Part shown: piece after piece, positions 36,437 through 45,915 of the stretch
Layout: each line of letters begins with the position of its first letter
Numbering within the stretch: the first letter of the stretch is position 1
Assembly (NCBI RefSeq): GCF_009729095.1
Contig: NZ_VTGX01000002.1
Span: 62,001-126,000, forward strand
Direction of reading: 5' to 3'
Source of the DNA: Mycolicibacterium sp. CBMA 247
Lineage (GTDB): Bacteria > Actinomycetota > Actinomycetes > Mycobacteriales > Mycobacteriaceae
DNA: 64,000 nucleotides
Position numbers and translations under genes: made by a program
The notes under the pieces: generated by a model
Databases searched by the model: none
What the model saw: only the letters and a program-made list of their open reading frames with translations
Told to the model about the DNA's origin: nothing

Positions 36437-39400
36437 TTGGATGTGCCGCTAACGCGGCGGGCACCTGACTCGCCACTGTCGCGGCGCTGGTTGTGGGTGG
36501 TCGCCGCGGCGACACTGCTCCTGACTTTCGCCCAGTCGCCCGGAGAGATATCACCCGATACCAAGCTCGACCTCACCGCCAATCCCCTGAGGTTCCTGGC
36601 TCGCGCGTTCAACCTGTGGAACAGCGACCTGCCGTTCGGGCAGGCACAGAACCAGGCGTACGGCTACCTCTTCCCGCACGGCACCTTCTTTCTGGCCGGC
36701 GATCTGCTCGGGATTCCCGGCTGGGTGACCCAACGGCTGTGGTGGGCGCTGCTTCTGACCGTGGGTTTCTGGGGTGTGCTGCGGGTCGCGGAAACCCTGG
36801 GCATCGGCAGTACCAGTTCGCGGGTCCTCGGCGCACTCGCATTCACACTGTCACCGCGCGTGCTGACCACGCTGGGCGCGATCTCCTCGGAAACACTGCC
36901 GATGATGCTGGCGCCGTGGGTGCTGCTGCCGGTCATCCTGGCGCTACGGGGGGATCGCAATCTGCGTCTGATGGCGGCCCGGTCCGCCGGCGCGGTGGCA
37001 CTCATGGGTGCGGTGAACGCGGTCGCCACCTTGACCGGCTGCCTGGTCGCCATCATCTGGTGGGCCTGTCACCGGCCGAACCGATTGTGGTGGCGGTTCA
37101 CCGCGTGGTGGGCACTGTGCGGGGTGCTGGCGGTCACCTGGTGGGTGGTGGCGCTGGTGCTGCTGGGCCGGATCAGCCCACCGTTCCTGGACTTCATCGA
37201 ATCCTCGGGCGTCACCACACAGTGGATGTCGCTGACCGAGATGCTGCGCGGTACCCACACCTGGACCCCGTTCGTAGCGTCCACCGCGACCGCGGCCGCG
37301 TCGCTGGTGACCAGCACCGTCGCGGTACTGGCCACCACCCTGGTGGCGGCGGCCGGCCTGGCGGGGCTGGCGCTGCGATCGATGCCCGCCCGCGGCCGGC
37401 TGATCACCGTGCTGATGATCGGTGTGGTGCTGCTGGCCCTGGGCTACTCCGGCGGGCTGGGCTCACCGGTGGCGACGGCCGTTCAGGATTTTCTGGACGG
37501 CACGGGGACGCCGCTGCGCAACCTGGCCAAGCTCGACCCGGTGCTGCGGCTGCCGCTGGCGCTGGGCCTGGCTCATCTGCTGGGCCGGATCCCGTTGCCG
37601 GGCAGCGCACCCCTCCCGGTGTGGGTGCGGGCCTTCTCCCGGCCCGAACGCGATAAGCGGATCGCGGTGGCGATCGTGGTGCTCGCGGCCCTGGCAGCCG
37701 GAACCTCGATCGCCTGGACCGGCCGGATCGCTCCGGTCGGGACGTTCACCGCGATCCCGCAGTATTGGCACGACACCGCCGACTGGCTCGACGAACACAA
37801 CACCGACCGGGGCCGGGTCCTGGTCGCTCCTGGCGCCCCGTTCGCCACCCAGACCTGGGGCAACAGCCACGACGAGCCGTTGCAGGTGCTCGGATCCAGC
37901 CCTTGGGGCGTACGCGATTCGATCCCGTTGACACCGCCGGAGACGATCCGCGCACTGGATTCGGTGCAGCGATTGTTCGCGGCCGGCCGCCCCTCCGCAG
38001 GACTCGCCGATACCCTTGCCCGGCAAGGCATTTCCTATGTCGTGGTGCGCAACGACCTGGACCCCGACGTGTCCCGGTCGGCCCGCCCGGTGCTGGTGCA
38101 CCGCGCGATCGAGGGATCGCCCGGGCTGGTCAAAATGGCCGAGTTCGGTAACTCGGTGGGGCCGGGGACGCTGGAGGGATTCGTCGCCGACAGCGGCCTT
38201 CGGCCTCGTTACCCGGCAGTCGAGATCTACCGGGTCGACACCGGCGGAACCAATCCGGCCGCGCCCTACCTGGTCGATGCCGACGCGATGACCCGGGTCG
38301 CCGGCGCACCAGAGGCGCTGCTCCGTCTGGACGAACGCCGCCGCCTGGCCGGCCAGCCCCCGCTGGGCCCGATGCTGCTGACCGCTGACGCCGAGCGGGC
38401 CGGACTGCCGGTACGGCCCGACAAATCCGACGGGGTGATCGTCACCGATACCCCGACCGCGCGGGAGATCGACTACGGCCGCGTCGATGACCATGCCTCG
38501 GCGATCCGCGCCCCCGACGACGCCCGCCACACCCACAACCGAGTGCCGGACTATCCGGCCGACGGGGCCGCCCCGGTGTACGGCAAGTGGACCGGCGGAC
38601 GGGTATCGGTGTCGAGTTCGGCGGCGGATTCCACCGCGCTGCCCAACGTCGCACCGGCCACCGGACCCACAGCGGCGACCGACGGCGATGGTTCGACCGC
38701 GTGGGTGTCCAACGCCCTTCAAGCCGCCGTCGGCCAGTGGTTGCAGGTCGATTTCGACCATCCGGTCACCAATGCCACGCTGACCATCACCCCCAGCGCC
38801 ACCGCCGTCGGCGCGCAGGTGCGCCGTATCGAGGTGGCCACCGCGACCGGAACCAGCAGCCTGCGGTTCGACACGGCGGGCCAATCGTTGACCGTGCCAC
38901 TGCCGGTCGGCGAGACCCCGTGGATGCGCGTCACCGCCGTCGCCACCGACGACGGTTCGCCAGGCGTGCAGTTCGGCATCACCGACCTGTCCGTCACCCA
39001 GTACGACGCATCGGGTTTCGCCCACCCGATCAACCTGCGCCACACCGTCGAGGTGCCCGCACCGCCATTGGATTCGGTTGTCGCACAGTGGGATCTGGGT
39101 ACCGAGCTACTGGGGAGGCCCGGGTGTGCGGACAGCCCGGTCGGGGTACGGTGCGCGGCGTCGCTGGCGCTGGCCTCCGAGGAGCCGGTGAACCTGAGCC
39201 GCACGCTGACGGTGCCCGCCCCCACCGAAGTCGAGCCGACCGTGTGGATCCGGTCGCGCCAAGGTCCGAAGCTGGCCGACCTGGTCGCCCAACCCGGGAC
39301 CACCCGCGCCTTCGGGGATGCCGACCCGATCGACGTGCTCGGCTCGTCGTATGCCGCCACTGATGGCGATCCGCGGACCTCGTGGACTGCACCGCAGCGC

Positions 39401-40723
39401 GTGGTGCAGTTCAAATCGCCGCCCACGCTCACGCTGAAACTGCCCGCGCCGACCGAGGTTGCGGCGATGCGGATCGATCCCGGCGCCAACGAGCCACCCG
39501 CGCATCCGACGCTCGTCGCCATCGACCTCGGCGACGGTCCGCAGATGCACAAGCTGCCCGGAAACGGCGACGCCCAGACGGTGGTGCTCAAACCGCGCGT
39601 CACCGACACCATCACCGTTTCCCTGCTGGGCTGGAACGACATCATCGACCGCACCTCGCTGGGTTTCGATCAGCTCAAGCCGCCCGGGCTGGCCGAGCTG
39701 ACTGCGCTCGACGTCCACGGAAAGCCCATCGCCGCCGCCGACTCCGCCACCAATCGCAAACGGACGGTGTCCATTCCGTGCGGACAGGGCCCGATCATCG
39801 GCGTGGCCGGACAGTTCATCCAGACCTCGGTGAGCACCACCGTCGGCGCGCTGCTCGACGGTGACCCGATTCCGGCCCATCCGTGCCGGACCGGGCCGGT
39901 CATGCTGCCGGCCGGGCAACAGGAACTGGTGGTCAGCCCCGGGGCCGCATTCGTCGTCGACGGCGTGGTACTCAACACGCCTGCCGCCGACGGACTACGT
40001 ACGGCCACAACAACTTCCGTGGATGCTCCGGTGTGGTCACCGGACCGCCGCCAGGTAGAAGTGCCGGCATCAGCGAAAGCCCGGGTCCTGGTGGTGCCCG
40101 AAAGCGTGAACCCGGGCTGGATCGCCCGCGACGCCGAAGGTGCCGTACTTACCCCGGTGAAGATCAACGGATGGCAACAGGGCTGGGTGATCCCGGCCGG
40201 CGGCGCCGACACCGTGACACTGTCCTTCCCCTCGAACAGGCCCTACCGCATCGGGTTGATCGCCGGACTCGCGCTCCTGCCTGTGCTGGCACTGCTGGCA
40301 TTGTGGCCGGCCCGGCGCCGCGATCCGGATCTCGATCCGGCCCGGCCATGGCATCCATCCACGATGCTCGCCGGGGCGGCGGTACTCACCGTCGGGGCCG
40401 CCATCTCCGGCCTGGCCGGGCTGTTGGTCGCCGGTGCGGCGCTAGGACTGCGCTACCGGCTGCGCGATCGCGACAGCCGGCGAGAGACGCTCACCGTGGC
40501 AGTGGCCGCGGGCGGGCTCATCCTGGCCGGGGCGACGTTGAGCCAGTACCCCTGGCGCTCGGTCGATGGCTACGTCGGGCACTCACCATGGGTGCAGTTG
40601 CTCGCGCTGCTGTCGGTCACATTCGTCGCAGCATCCACGGTCACCTTCCGGCGAACCACTGCTCAGCGAACACCCGAGCCGACCGTCGCACCGCAGGCAC
40701 CGGCGCCTGCCGACCAGGACTGA
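36437..40723 (+). CDS. aftD: Arabinofuranosyltransferase AftD
   Basis: The 1428-aa GT-C enzyme adds alpha-linked arabinofuranose from decaprenyl-phosphoarabinose during arabinogalactan and lipoarabinomannan synthesis. The N-terminal part has about 11-12 membrane helices. The first loop carries the catalytic Asp region (SPGEISPDTKLDLTANPL). A very large periplasmic region with carbohydrate-binding-like modules follows (about residues 470-1270: GPTAATDGDGSTAWVSNALQ and DGDPRTSWTAPQ). A terminal membrane bundle closes the chain. It matches Rv0236c closely. Start options are TTG 36437 or GTG 36443, both directly after the small gene. Confidence 0.95.
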   Translation: MDVPLTRRAPDSPLSRRWLWVVAAATLLLTFAQSPGEISPDTKLDLTANPLRFLARAFNLWNSDLPFGQAQNQAYGYLFPHGTFFLAGDLLGIPGWVTQRLWWALLLTVGFWGVLRVAETLGIGSTSSRVLGALAFTLSPRVLTTLGAISSETLPMMLAPWVLLPVILALRGDRNLRLMAARSAGAVALMGAVNAVATLTGCLVAIIWWACHRPNRLWWRFTAWWALCGVLAVTWWVVALVLLGRISPPFLDFIESSGVTTQWMSLTEMLRGTHTWTPFVASTATAAASLVTSTVAVLATTLVAAAGLAGLALRSMPARGRLITVLMIGVVLLALGYSGGLGSPVATAVQDFLDGTGTPLRNLAKLDPVLRLPLALGLAHLLGRIPLPGSAPLPVWVRAFSRPERDKRIAVAIVVLAALAAGTSIAWTGRIAPVGTFTAIPQYWHDTADWLDEHNTDRGRVLVAPGAPFATQTWGNSHDEPLQVLGSSPWGVRDSIPLTPPETIRALDSVQRLFAAGRPSAGLADTLARQGISYVVVRNDLDPDVSRSARPVLVHRAIEGSPGLVKMAEFGNSVGPGTLEGFVADSGLRPRYPAVEIYRVDTGGTNPAAPYLVDADAMTRVAGAPEALLRLDERRRLAGQPPLGPMLLTADAERAGLPVRPDKSDGVIVTDTPTAREIDYGRVDDHASAIRAPDDARHTHNRVPDYPADGAAPVYGKWTGGRVSVSSSAADSTALPNVAPATGPTAATDGDGSTAWVSNALQAAVGQWLQVDFDHPVTNATLTITPSATAVGAQVRRIEVATATGTSSLRFDTAGQSLTVPLPVGETPWMRVTAVATDDGSPGVQFGITDLSVTQYDASGFAHPINLRHTVEVPAPPLDSVVAQWDLGTELLGRPGCADSPVGVRCAASLALASEEPVNLSRTLTVPAPTEVEPTVWIRSRQGPKLADLVAQPGTTRAFGDADPIDVLGSSYAATDGDPRTSWTAPQRVVQFKSPPTLTLKLPAPTEVAAMRIDPGANEPPAHPTLVAIDLGDGPQMHKLPGNGDAQTVVLKPRVTDTITVSLLGWNDIIDRTSLGFDQLKPPGLAELTALDVHGKPIAAADSATNRKRTVSIPCGQGPIIGVAGQFIQTSVSTTVGALLDGDPIPAHPCRTGPVMLPAGQQELVVSPGAAFVVDGVVLNTPAADGLRTATTTSVDAPVWSPDRRQVEVPASAKARVLVVPESVNPGWIARDAEGAVLTPVKINGWQQGWVIPAGGADTVTLSFPSNRPYRIGLIAGLALLPVLALLALWPARRRDPDLDPARPWHPSTMLAGAAVLTVGAAISGLAGLLVAGAALGLRYRLRDRDSRRETLTVAVAAGGLILAGATLSQYPWRSVDGYVGHSPWVQLLALLSVTFVAASTVTFRRTTAQRTPEPTVAPQAPAPADQD

Positions 40724-40954
40724 ACTGGGCCTGCGCCGATGCGCCCGGCGTAGCTGTTGACAACATGAGTATGCGGTACTTACGGTACCGGCACGCGATG
40801 CGCAGGCCCGGGACGCCCTTTGCTGAATGAGGGATTGCAGGTTACGGACCAGGGTTGCGCAGGACTGGATGCAGTAACTACACAGTCAGTTGACAGCCCG
40901 GCCCCACCGGCTTAGCTGCGTTCGCGCGATTGCGCACAATGTGGTGCACATGGC

Positions 40955-40991
40955 TGCGGTGTCGGCGACAGAGGGGTTCGCCGACACCGCA
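40955..40991. terminator. Hairpin between convergent aftD and the R2lox gene
   Basis: Perfect 14-bp arms (40955-40968 and 40978-40991) with a 9-nt loop lie 21 bp beyond the R2lox stop and 230 bp after aftD. The rest of this 290-bp gap holds no gene that I can support. Confidence 0.75.
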
Positions 40992-41011
40992 CCGCCCTGC
41001 GTCAGACAGCC

Positions 41012-41953
41012 TCAGGCGGTTGTTGCCAATGCCCGTTCATCCTCTTCAGCGAACGTATCCTCCAGCTGCAGCGGTGAGTAGTCGAGGTCGATCTCGGAGA
41101 CCGGTCGGCCGCGGGCGCTGCCGATGGTGCCGAACCGGCGCATACCCCTGTCGCTGGAGTACTGCATGAATTCGTCTTCGGCCAGACCGAACGGGATGTT
41201 GGGCGCGTACAGCGCGAACCCCTCTTCGGTGAGGCGCAGTGCCAGCGGGATGAGCTCGTTCATCCGTGATTCGAAAACGGCCCAGTTGGCGTCGTCGGCG
41301 GCGACGTGCCTGCGGCAGGTGAACGTGCCCCACGCCATGTGGCGCCGCTCGTCGTCACCGATGCGACGGATCAGCTCCTGCATCCCCGGAAGGATGCCGC
41401 GCCCCACACAGATCCGGTGCCAGGCGAAGTATCCGGTGAGCGCCAGCACGCCCTCGACGACATGGTTGTACACCACCGAGGCGCGCACCTGGGCGGCCGG
41501 CGAGGGGTCTGCGGTCAGCTTTTCCAGCGACTCCGGCAGCTCCTCGCAGAAGATCTGCCGGTAGGCAGGCAGCTCGTCGAAATAACCGTGCAGGTCCTCG
41601 GTCACCCCGACGGCGTCCAGCCACATCCGGAACACCTGGGTGTGCTTGGCCTCCTCGAAGGCGAACTGCGTCAAATACATTTCGTCGCCCAGGCGCCCCT
41701 CCGCCCGCATCGCGCTCATGAACGGCTGGATGTCGTTGGTGACGGCCTCTTCGCCGGCGATGAACTCCGCACACAGCCGGGTGGCGTACTCACGTTCGCG
41801 CTCGGTCAACGATTCCCAGTCCTCCCGGTCCCGGGAGAAGTCGATATCGGCCGGATTCCAGAATTTCGCATTGCCCCCGGCAAAGAGCTTCAGCGGCAAG
41901 CTGTCCCAGTTGAGACCGCCCGCCTCAATCGAGCCGAACCGTGTCCTAGTCAT
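41012..41953 (-). CDS. R2-like ligand-binding oxidase (R2lox), annotated NrdB in M. tuberculosis
   Basis: The 313-aa ferritin-like protein matches Rv0233. All metal ligands known for M. tuberculosis R2lox are present at the same numbers: Glu68, Glu101, His104, Glu167, Glu202 and His205. So are Val71 and Tyr162, which form the ether cross-link. It assembles a Mn/Fe cofactor and binds a fatty-acid-like ligand. It is an oxidase of unknown physiological substrate, not a ribonucleotide reductase subunit. It lies 14 bp downstream of a TetR gene in the same operon, whose promoter carries a palindromic operator. Confidence 0.93.
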   Translation of the reverse strand: MTRTRFGSIEAGGLNWDSLPLKLFAGGNAKFWNPADIDFSRDREDWESLTEREREYATRLCAEFIAGEEAVTNDIQPFMSAMRAEGRLGDEMYLTQFAFEEAKHTQVFRMWLDAVGVTEDLHGYFDELPAYRQIFCEELPESLEKLTADPSPAAQVRASVVYNHVVEGVLALTGYFAWHRICVGRGILPGMQELIRRIGDDERRHMAWGTFTCRRHVAADDANWAVFESRMNELIPLALRLTEEGFALYAPNIPFGLAEDEFMQYSSDRGMRRFGTIGSARGRPVSEIDLDYSPLQLEDTFAEEDERALATTA

Positions 41954-41967
41954 GGGAATTGACCTCC

Positions 41968-42633
41968 TCAGATCTGTTGGGCTGCTTCGGTTACCGGCGA
42001 GAATGCGGCTGCCAACACCGCGACGAGTCTGCGTACTGCGAGTGCCGGCTGTTCAGGGCTGGGCTCATCCAGGCCCAGGATCGGGTCCATCCCACGCACA
42101 TACGGCGCGAGCGCCAGGTGCGGGAAGATCATCAACAACAGCGACAGCATCGCATCGACGTCGCAGTCAGGGCTCAGGTCGCCGCGGGTCTGCGCGTCGC
42201 GCAGGAGGGGCCGGAGCACGTCGAGGTAGTGGCGGTGGACCACGGTTCGCACGCTGACTCGGGCGTCGGCGTCGACCTCGAAACTGGCGGCGGCATGAAG
42301 CGCACGTTCCCTGGGGTGATCGGCGAAGTAGGCCACCCAGTCGTCGAGCAGGTCGGGGAGGAATTCGAAGAACGGCCGGCTCGGATCGAGCTCGCGGATC
42401 CGGTCCTCCATATAGGACCGCACGCGTTGGCTGCCCACGTCGGCGATGAAGGCATACAGGTCACGCTTGTCCGCAAAGTATTGGAACAGGCTGCCTTTCG
42501 CGACGCCTGCCCGCCGGGCGATGACGTTGAGGCTGCCACGGGAGTATCCGTGCGCGCCGAATTCCGCCTCGGCTGCCGCCACCACCGCGGCCCTACGAGC
42601 GGGATCCACACGTGCCCAAGTGACCGTTGGCAT
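41968..42633 (-). CDS. TetR family regulator, Rv0232 ortholog
   Basis: The 221-aa TetR protein has helix-turn-helix [29 protein letters not shown] at about residues 34-63 and a C-terminal ligand domain. It is the first gene of a two-gene operon with R2lox, matching Rv0232-Rv0233. A perfect ATGACCA-C-TGGTCAT palindrome lies 18 bp upstream of the start, so it probably represses its own operon. A fatty-acyl type ligand would fit the R2lox partner but is inference. Confidence 0.9.
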   Translation of the reverse strand: MPTVTWARVDPARRAAVVAAAEAEFGAHGYSRGSLNVIARRAGVAKGSLFQYFADKRDLYAFIADVGSQRVRSYMEDRIRELDPSRPFFEFLPDLLDDWVAYFADHPRERALHAAASFEVDADARVSVRTVVHRHYLDVLRPLLRDAQTRGDLSPDCDVDAMLSLLLMIFPHLALAPYVRGMDPILGLDEPSPEQPALAVRRLVAVLAAAFSPVTEAAQQI

Positions 42634-42650
42634 CTGCGCCTCCAGGTTGG

Positions 42651-42665
42651 ATGACCACTGGTCAT
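42651..42665. promoter_or_regulatory. 15-bp palindromic operator ATGACCA-C-TGGTCAT upstream of tetR-R2lox
   Basis: Perfect 7-bp arms with one central base end 18 bp before the TetR start codon, covering the likely promoter or leader. The sequence is typical in size for TetR autorepression. Confidence 0.7.
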
Positions 42666-42687
42666 ATTACTGTGATGGCCCTCACAG

Positions 42688-44274
42688 TCAAGGAGTCCTC
42701 ACCGCGATCAGATGATGCGAAACCGGCTCGCCCTGGACCCAACGCTCAACCGCCTGCTCGATGACCAGATCATTGCCGGTCAGTCGGGTGCGGTGTTGCC
42801 GCACATGCTCATCCCAGGACCGCACGACGAACGCCTCGACAAAGATGCCGTCACGCTCGCCACTGCGGAACAACCGCCATTGCGTGGCTCCGGTGCGCTG
42901 CCGGGACCGGCCTAGTGCGCCCATGGCAGCGAAAAATTCGGTCTCGTGTTCGGGTTCCACCCGGTAGGAGGTCAGCACCAGGACAGGACCGTCCGGCGGT
43001 TCCGGCTCGAACACCAGGGCTGGTTCGGGCCAGTGCGCGGACGGGGTCAGGTCGAGATCGCCCGTGCGCGCATGCAACGGCCACCACCAGGCCGAAACCG
43101 CGCACAACACCAGCAGGCCCGCGCTGATCAGCAGAGCTGTGACGGTGCTTGTCGCACCCGCGGCCAGGCCCCACACCAACGAGCCGATGGCCTGGCCGCC
43201 CATGAAGGTCAACTGGTACACCGAGAGCCCGCGGGCTCGCACCCAGGCGGGCAGGCTCAACTGCATCGAGGCGTTGAGCGTGGACAATGCCAACAGCCAG
43301 GACGCGCCGCCGATGACGAGCGCCGCCAAGACGATGCCGAAATTGAGGACCAGCGCCAGGACGGTGGTGGCCCCGGCGAATCCGAGCGCCGCGACGATCA
43401 GCAAGGCGTTCAGGCCGAAGGCCAACTGCAATCGACCCAGGACGAGGGCACCGAGCACCGCCCCGACCCCGAGCGCACCCAACAGCAGCCCGTACCCGGA
43501 AGACGACAACCCCAGTTGACGGTCGGCGACGACCGCGAGCAGGCCCCACAGCGCGCTGCCCGGTGCGATGAACAAGACCGCCCGCAGCAAGATCCGCCGG
43601 ACCATCGGCGAGCTGCGGATGAACCGGCCACCGGCGCTGAGCGCGGCCAACGGTCGCTCGGCGGGCAGAAGCTGCTCGGCAGCGGGGCGCCGCCAGAGCA
43701 GCAGCACCACGACGATGCCGATGAACGAGACCGCGTTGAGCGCGAACACCAGCGTCGGGCCGGACAGGGACACCAGCGCTCCGGCGATCGCCGGACCGAT
43801 CGCCCGGGCGCCGTTCAAACTCATGCTGCCCAATGCGGCGGCGGCTGGAATCTGTTCTCGCGGAACGAGATCAGGCTGAATTGCCTGCCAGGCCGGGGCG
43901 GTCAGCGCCTGCCCGCAGCCGATCAGGAAAAGCAGGGTCAGCAGCACCGTCGGGGTGGCCAACCCGGCACCGGTCAGCGTCGCGAGCGCCGCCACCCCGG
44001 CCGCCATGGCGCCCTGGGTGGCCAGCAGCAGCCTGCGCCGGTCGACCAGATCGGCAAGCACGCCGGACGGCAGGGCCAACAGCATCACCGGCAGCGTGGT
44101 GGCGGTCTGCACCAACGGCACCAGCACCGGAGCGCGCGGATCCCCGACCAGCATCCACTGGGCACCCACCGTCTGCATCCACGTGCCCAGGTTGGAGACG
44201 AACTGTGCGACCCACAGCGCGCGGTAGACCGGCGACGCCAACGGCGCCCACGTCGACGTTGTGGTGACGGCCAT
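42688..44274 (-). CDS. MFS exporter (DUF894/EntS type) with C-terminal ABM-like domain
   Basis: The 528-aa protein has 12 predicted membrane helices. The MFS loop motif is GVLADLVDRRRLLL after helix 2, and the first helices read YRALWVAQFVSNLGTWMQTVGAQW as in EntS-like exporters. About 100 residues after the last helix look like an antibiotic-biosynthesis-monooxygenase dimer fold (LTSYRVEPEHETEFFAAMGALGRSR), an arrangement known in this subfamily. I used ATG 44274; 44280 is also possible and neither has a clear ribosome site. It is divergent from the GNAT gene. The substrate is unknown. Confidence 0.88.
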   Translation of the reverse strand: MAVTTTSTWAPLASPVYRALWVAQFVSNLGTWMQTVGAQWMLVGDPRAPVLVPLVQTATTLPVMLLALPSGVLADLVDRRRLLLATQGAMAAGVAALATLTGAGLATPTVLLTLLFLIGCGQALTAPAWQAIQPDLVPREQIPAAAALGSMSLNGARAIGPAIAGALVSLSGPTLVFALNAVSFIGIVVVLLLWRRPAAEQLLPAERPLAALSAGGRFIRSSPMVRRILLRAVLFIAPGSALWGLLAVVADRQLGLSSSGYGLLLGALGVGAVLGALVLGRLQLAFGLNALLIVAALGFAGATTVLALVLNFGIVLAALVIGGASWLLALSTLNASMQLSLPAWVRARGLSVYQLTFMGGQAIGSLVWGLAAGATSTVTALLISAGLLVLCAVSAWWWPLHARTGDLDLTPSAHWPEPALVFEPEPPDGPVLVLTSYRVEPEHETEFFAAMGALGRSRQRTGATQWRLFRSGERDGIFVEAFVVRSWDEHVRQHRTRLTGNDLVIEQAVERWVQGEPVSHHLIAVRTP

Positions 44275-44314
44275 CTGCATGATCGTGCCAGTGCCGCTGC
44301 GGCATAGTGAGGAC

Positions 44315-44632
44315 ATGGCTGAAGTCCGCGACGTTCCCGAAGCACGCCGTTACGAGATCGCAGTCGACGGTGAGCATGCCGGCCTCGAGGCCTATGTCGA
44401 CTCCGGCGACCAGCGCATTTTCTACCACACGGAGATCGACGAGAAGTTCGGCGGCCGCGGCCTGGCGGGCGAACTGGTGTCGGCTGCCCTCACCGATGCC
44501 CGCGCGGCCGGCAAGCGCATCGTGGCGGTCTGCCCGTACGTCGCCAAGTACGTGGAAAAACACCACGACTTCGACGACATCCTCGACCCGGTCACCCCCG
44601 AGGCGCTGGCCGTGGTCGAAGCCAGCCAGTGA
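44315..44632 (+). CDS. Small GNAT-like N-acetyltransferase (COG2388 type)
   Basis: This 105-aa single-domain protein has RRYEIAVDGEHAGLEAYVDSGDQRIFYHTEI, then the acetyl-CoA binding turn KFGGRGLAGELVSAAL. It ends with VCPYVAKYVEKHHDF, a hallmark of the short YjdJ/GTLF3B-like group. The acceptor is unknown. The ATG at 44315 follows AGTGAGG. It is divergent from the MFS gene, with about 40 bp between the start codons. Confidence 0.87.
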   Translation: MAEVRDVPEARRYEIAVDGEHAGLEAYVDSGDQRIFYHTEIDEKFGGRGLAGELVSAALTDARAAGKRIVAVCPYVAKYVEKHHDFDDILDPVTPEALAVVEASQ

Positions 44633-44813
44633 CATGAAACCACCTCGCGCAGTTGATCTTCGGTGAACTGCATCGGACCCGACGCCCGTGGCATCGAAAT
44701 CCGGGGCACTGCAACGGCATTGCCCGGCGGAGGCCGCACCGACGACGGGCTCAAGGCTCGGGACTGGGCCGAATCCCCGCACACGGCGGACTGACTGGCC
44801 TAGCATCGGCATC

Positions 44814-45788
44814 GTGCCGACTGTGAACACCGCGCGTGGCGTCATCGATACGACCGATCTCGGCTCCACGCTCATGCATGAGCACGTCTTCATCATGACG
44901 AGCGAGCTCACCGAGAACTATCCGGAAACCTGGGGTGACGAGGCGCGACGCGAGGCCGACGCGATCGCGCGGCTGAACGAGCTCAAGGCCCGCGGGGTGG
45001 ACACCATTGTCGACCTCACCGTGATCGGGCTCGGCCGCTACCTGCCCCGCATCGCGCGGATCGCAGCCGCGACCGAGATCAACATCATCGTGGCAACCGG
45101 CGTGTACACGTACCACGACGTTCCCATGACGTTCTGGTACCGCGGGCCCGGCACCGCGTTGGCCGGACCGGATCCGATGGTGGAGATGTTCGTCCGCGAC
45201 ATCGAGGAGGGTGTCGCCGGCACCGGCATCAAGGCGGCAATCCTCAAGTGCGCCACCGACGAACCCGGGGTCACCCCCGGGGTGGAACGGGTCCTTCGGG
45301 CCGTCTCGCAGGCACATCGGCAGACCGGTGTGCCGATCTCCACCCATACTCACGCCGCCAGCCGGCGCGGCCTGGAGCAACAACGCATCTTCGCCGAGGA
45401 GGGCGTGGACCTGTCCCGCGTGGTGATCGGCCACTGCGGCGATACCACCGACATCGACTACCTCGAGGAGTTGATCGCCAATGGCTCCTATATCGGCATG
45501 GACCGCTTCGGCGCCGACGTGTTCTTGCCGTTCGCGGACCGCGTCGCGACAGTCGCGACCATGTGCGAGCGCGGCCACGCCGAGAAGATGGTGCTCTCTC
45601 ACGACGCCTGGTGCTACTTCGACGCCTTGCCCGACGAGATCACCGCGATCCTGCCCAGCACCGGTTACCTGCACATCCACAACGACGTGCTGCCCGCGCT
45701 GCGCGAGCGCGGGGTCACCGAGGAGCAGATCACCACGATGCTGGTGGACAACCCGCGCCGGATCTTCGACGGCCAGGGCGGGTACTGA
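44814..45788 (+). CDS. php: Phosphotriesterase-like lactonase
   Basis: The 324-aa binuclear metal hydrolase matches Rv0230c (php). Members of this group hydrolyse N-acyl homoserine and other lactones well and organophosphates weakly. Metal ligands are visible in order: HEH near residue 23, the carboxylated Lys in AAILKCATDEPG, His in ISTHTHAASRRG, His in VIGHCGDT and Asp in VLSHDAW. The start is GTG 44814; no strong ribosome site is seen. In M. tuberculosis fadE4 lies beside it; here that gene is absent. Confidence 0.92.
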   Translation: MPTVNTARGVIDTTDLGSTLMHEHVFIMTSELTENYPETWGDEARREADAIARLNELKARGVDTIVDLTVIGLGRYLPRIARIAAATEINIIVATGVYTYHDVPMTFWYRGPGTALAGPDPMVEMFVRDIEEGVAGTGIKAAILKCATDEPGVTPGVERVLRAVSQAHRQTGVPISTHTHAASRRGLEQQRIFAEEGVDLSRVVIGHCGDTTDIDYLEELIANGSYIGMDRFGADVFLPFADRVATVATMCERGHAEKMVLSHDAWCYFDALPDEITAILPSTGYLHIHNDVLPALRERGVTEEQITTMLVDNPRRIFDGQGGY

Positions 45789-45789
45789 G

Positions 45790-45915
45790 CTGACCGACGC
45801 CATTCCGCCGATCCCCACCCAGGTCACCCGGCTGGCGGGTGCCGACCCTGACGCGTCGAACGCGGTGTGCGACAAGGTCATCGCGCGGCTGGCGCAGGCT
45901 CCGGCTCGTCGGTGA
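45790..45915 (+). pseudogene. Short coding-like remnant downstream of php
   Basis: Right after the php stop an open frame begins CTG ACC GAC and runs for 41 codons with almost pure G/C third positions. It reads LTDAIPPIPTQVTRLAGADP and ends AQAPARR. It has no ATG, GTG or TTG start and overlaps the 3' end of the convergent acyltransferase gene by 38 bp. I read it as the 5' stub of a lost gene in the php transcript; the original family is not recognisable. Confidence 0.3.

Noticed and set aside
37463-39043. 526-codon minus-strand frame opposite aftD
   Set aside because: Antisense shadow; the plus strand matches AftD along its length.
42946-44307. 453-codon plus-strand frame opposite the MFS gene
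   Set aside because: Rich in Gln, Arg, Gly and His with no hydrophobic core or motif; shadow of the transporter gene.
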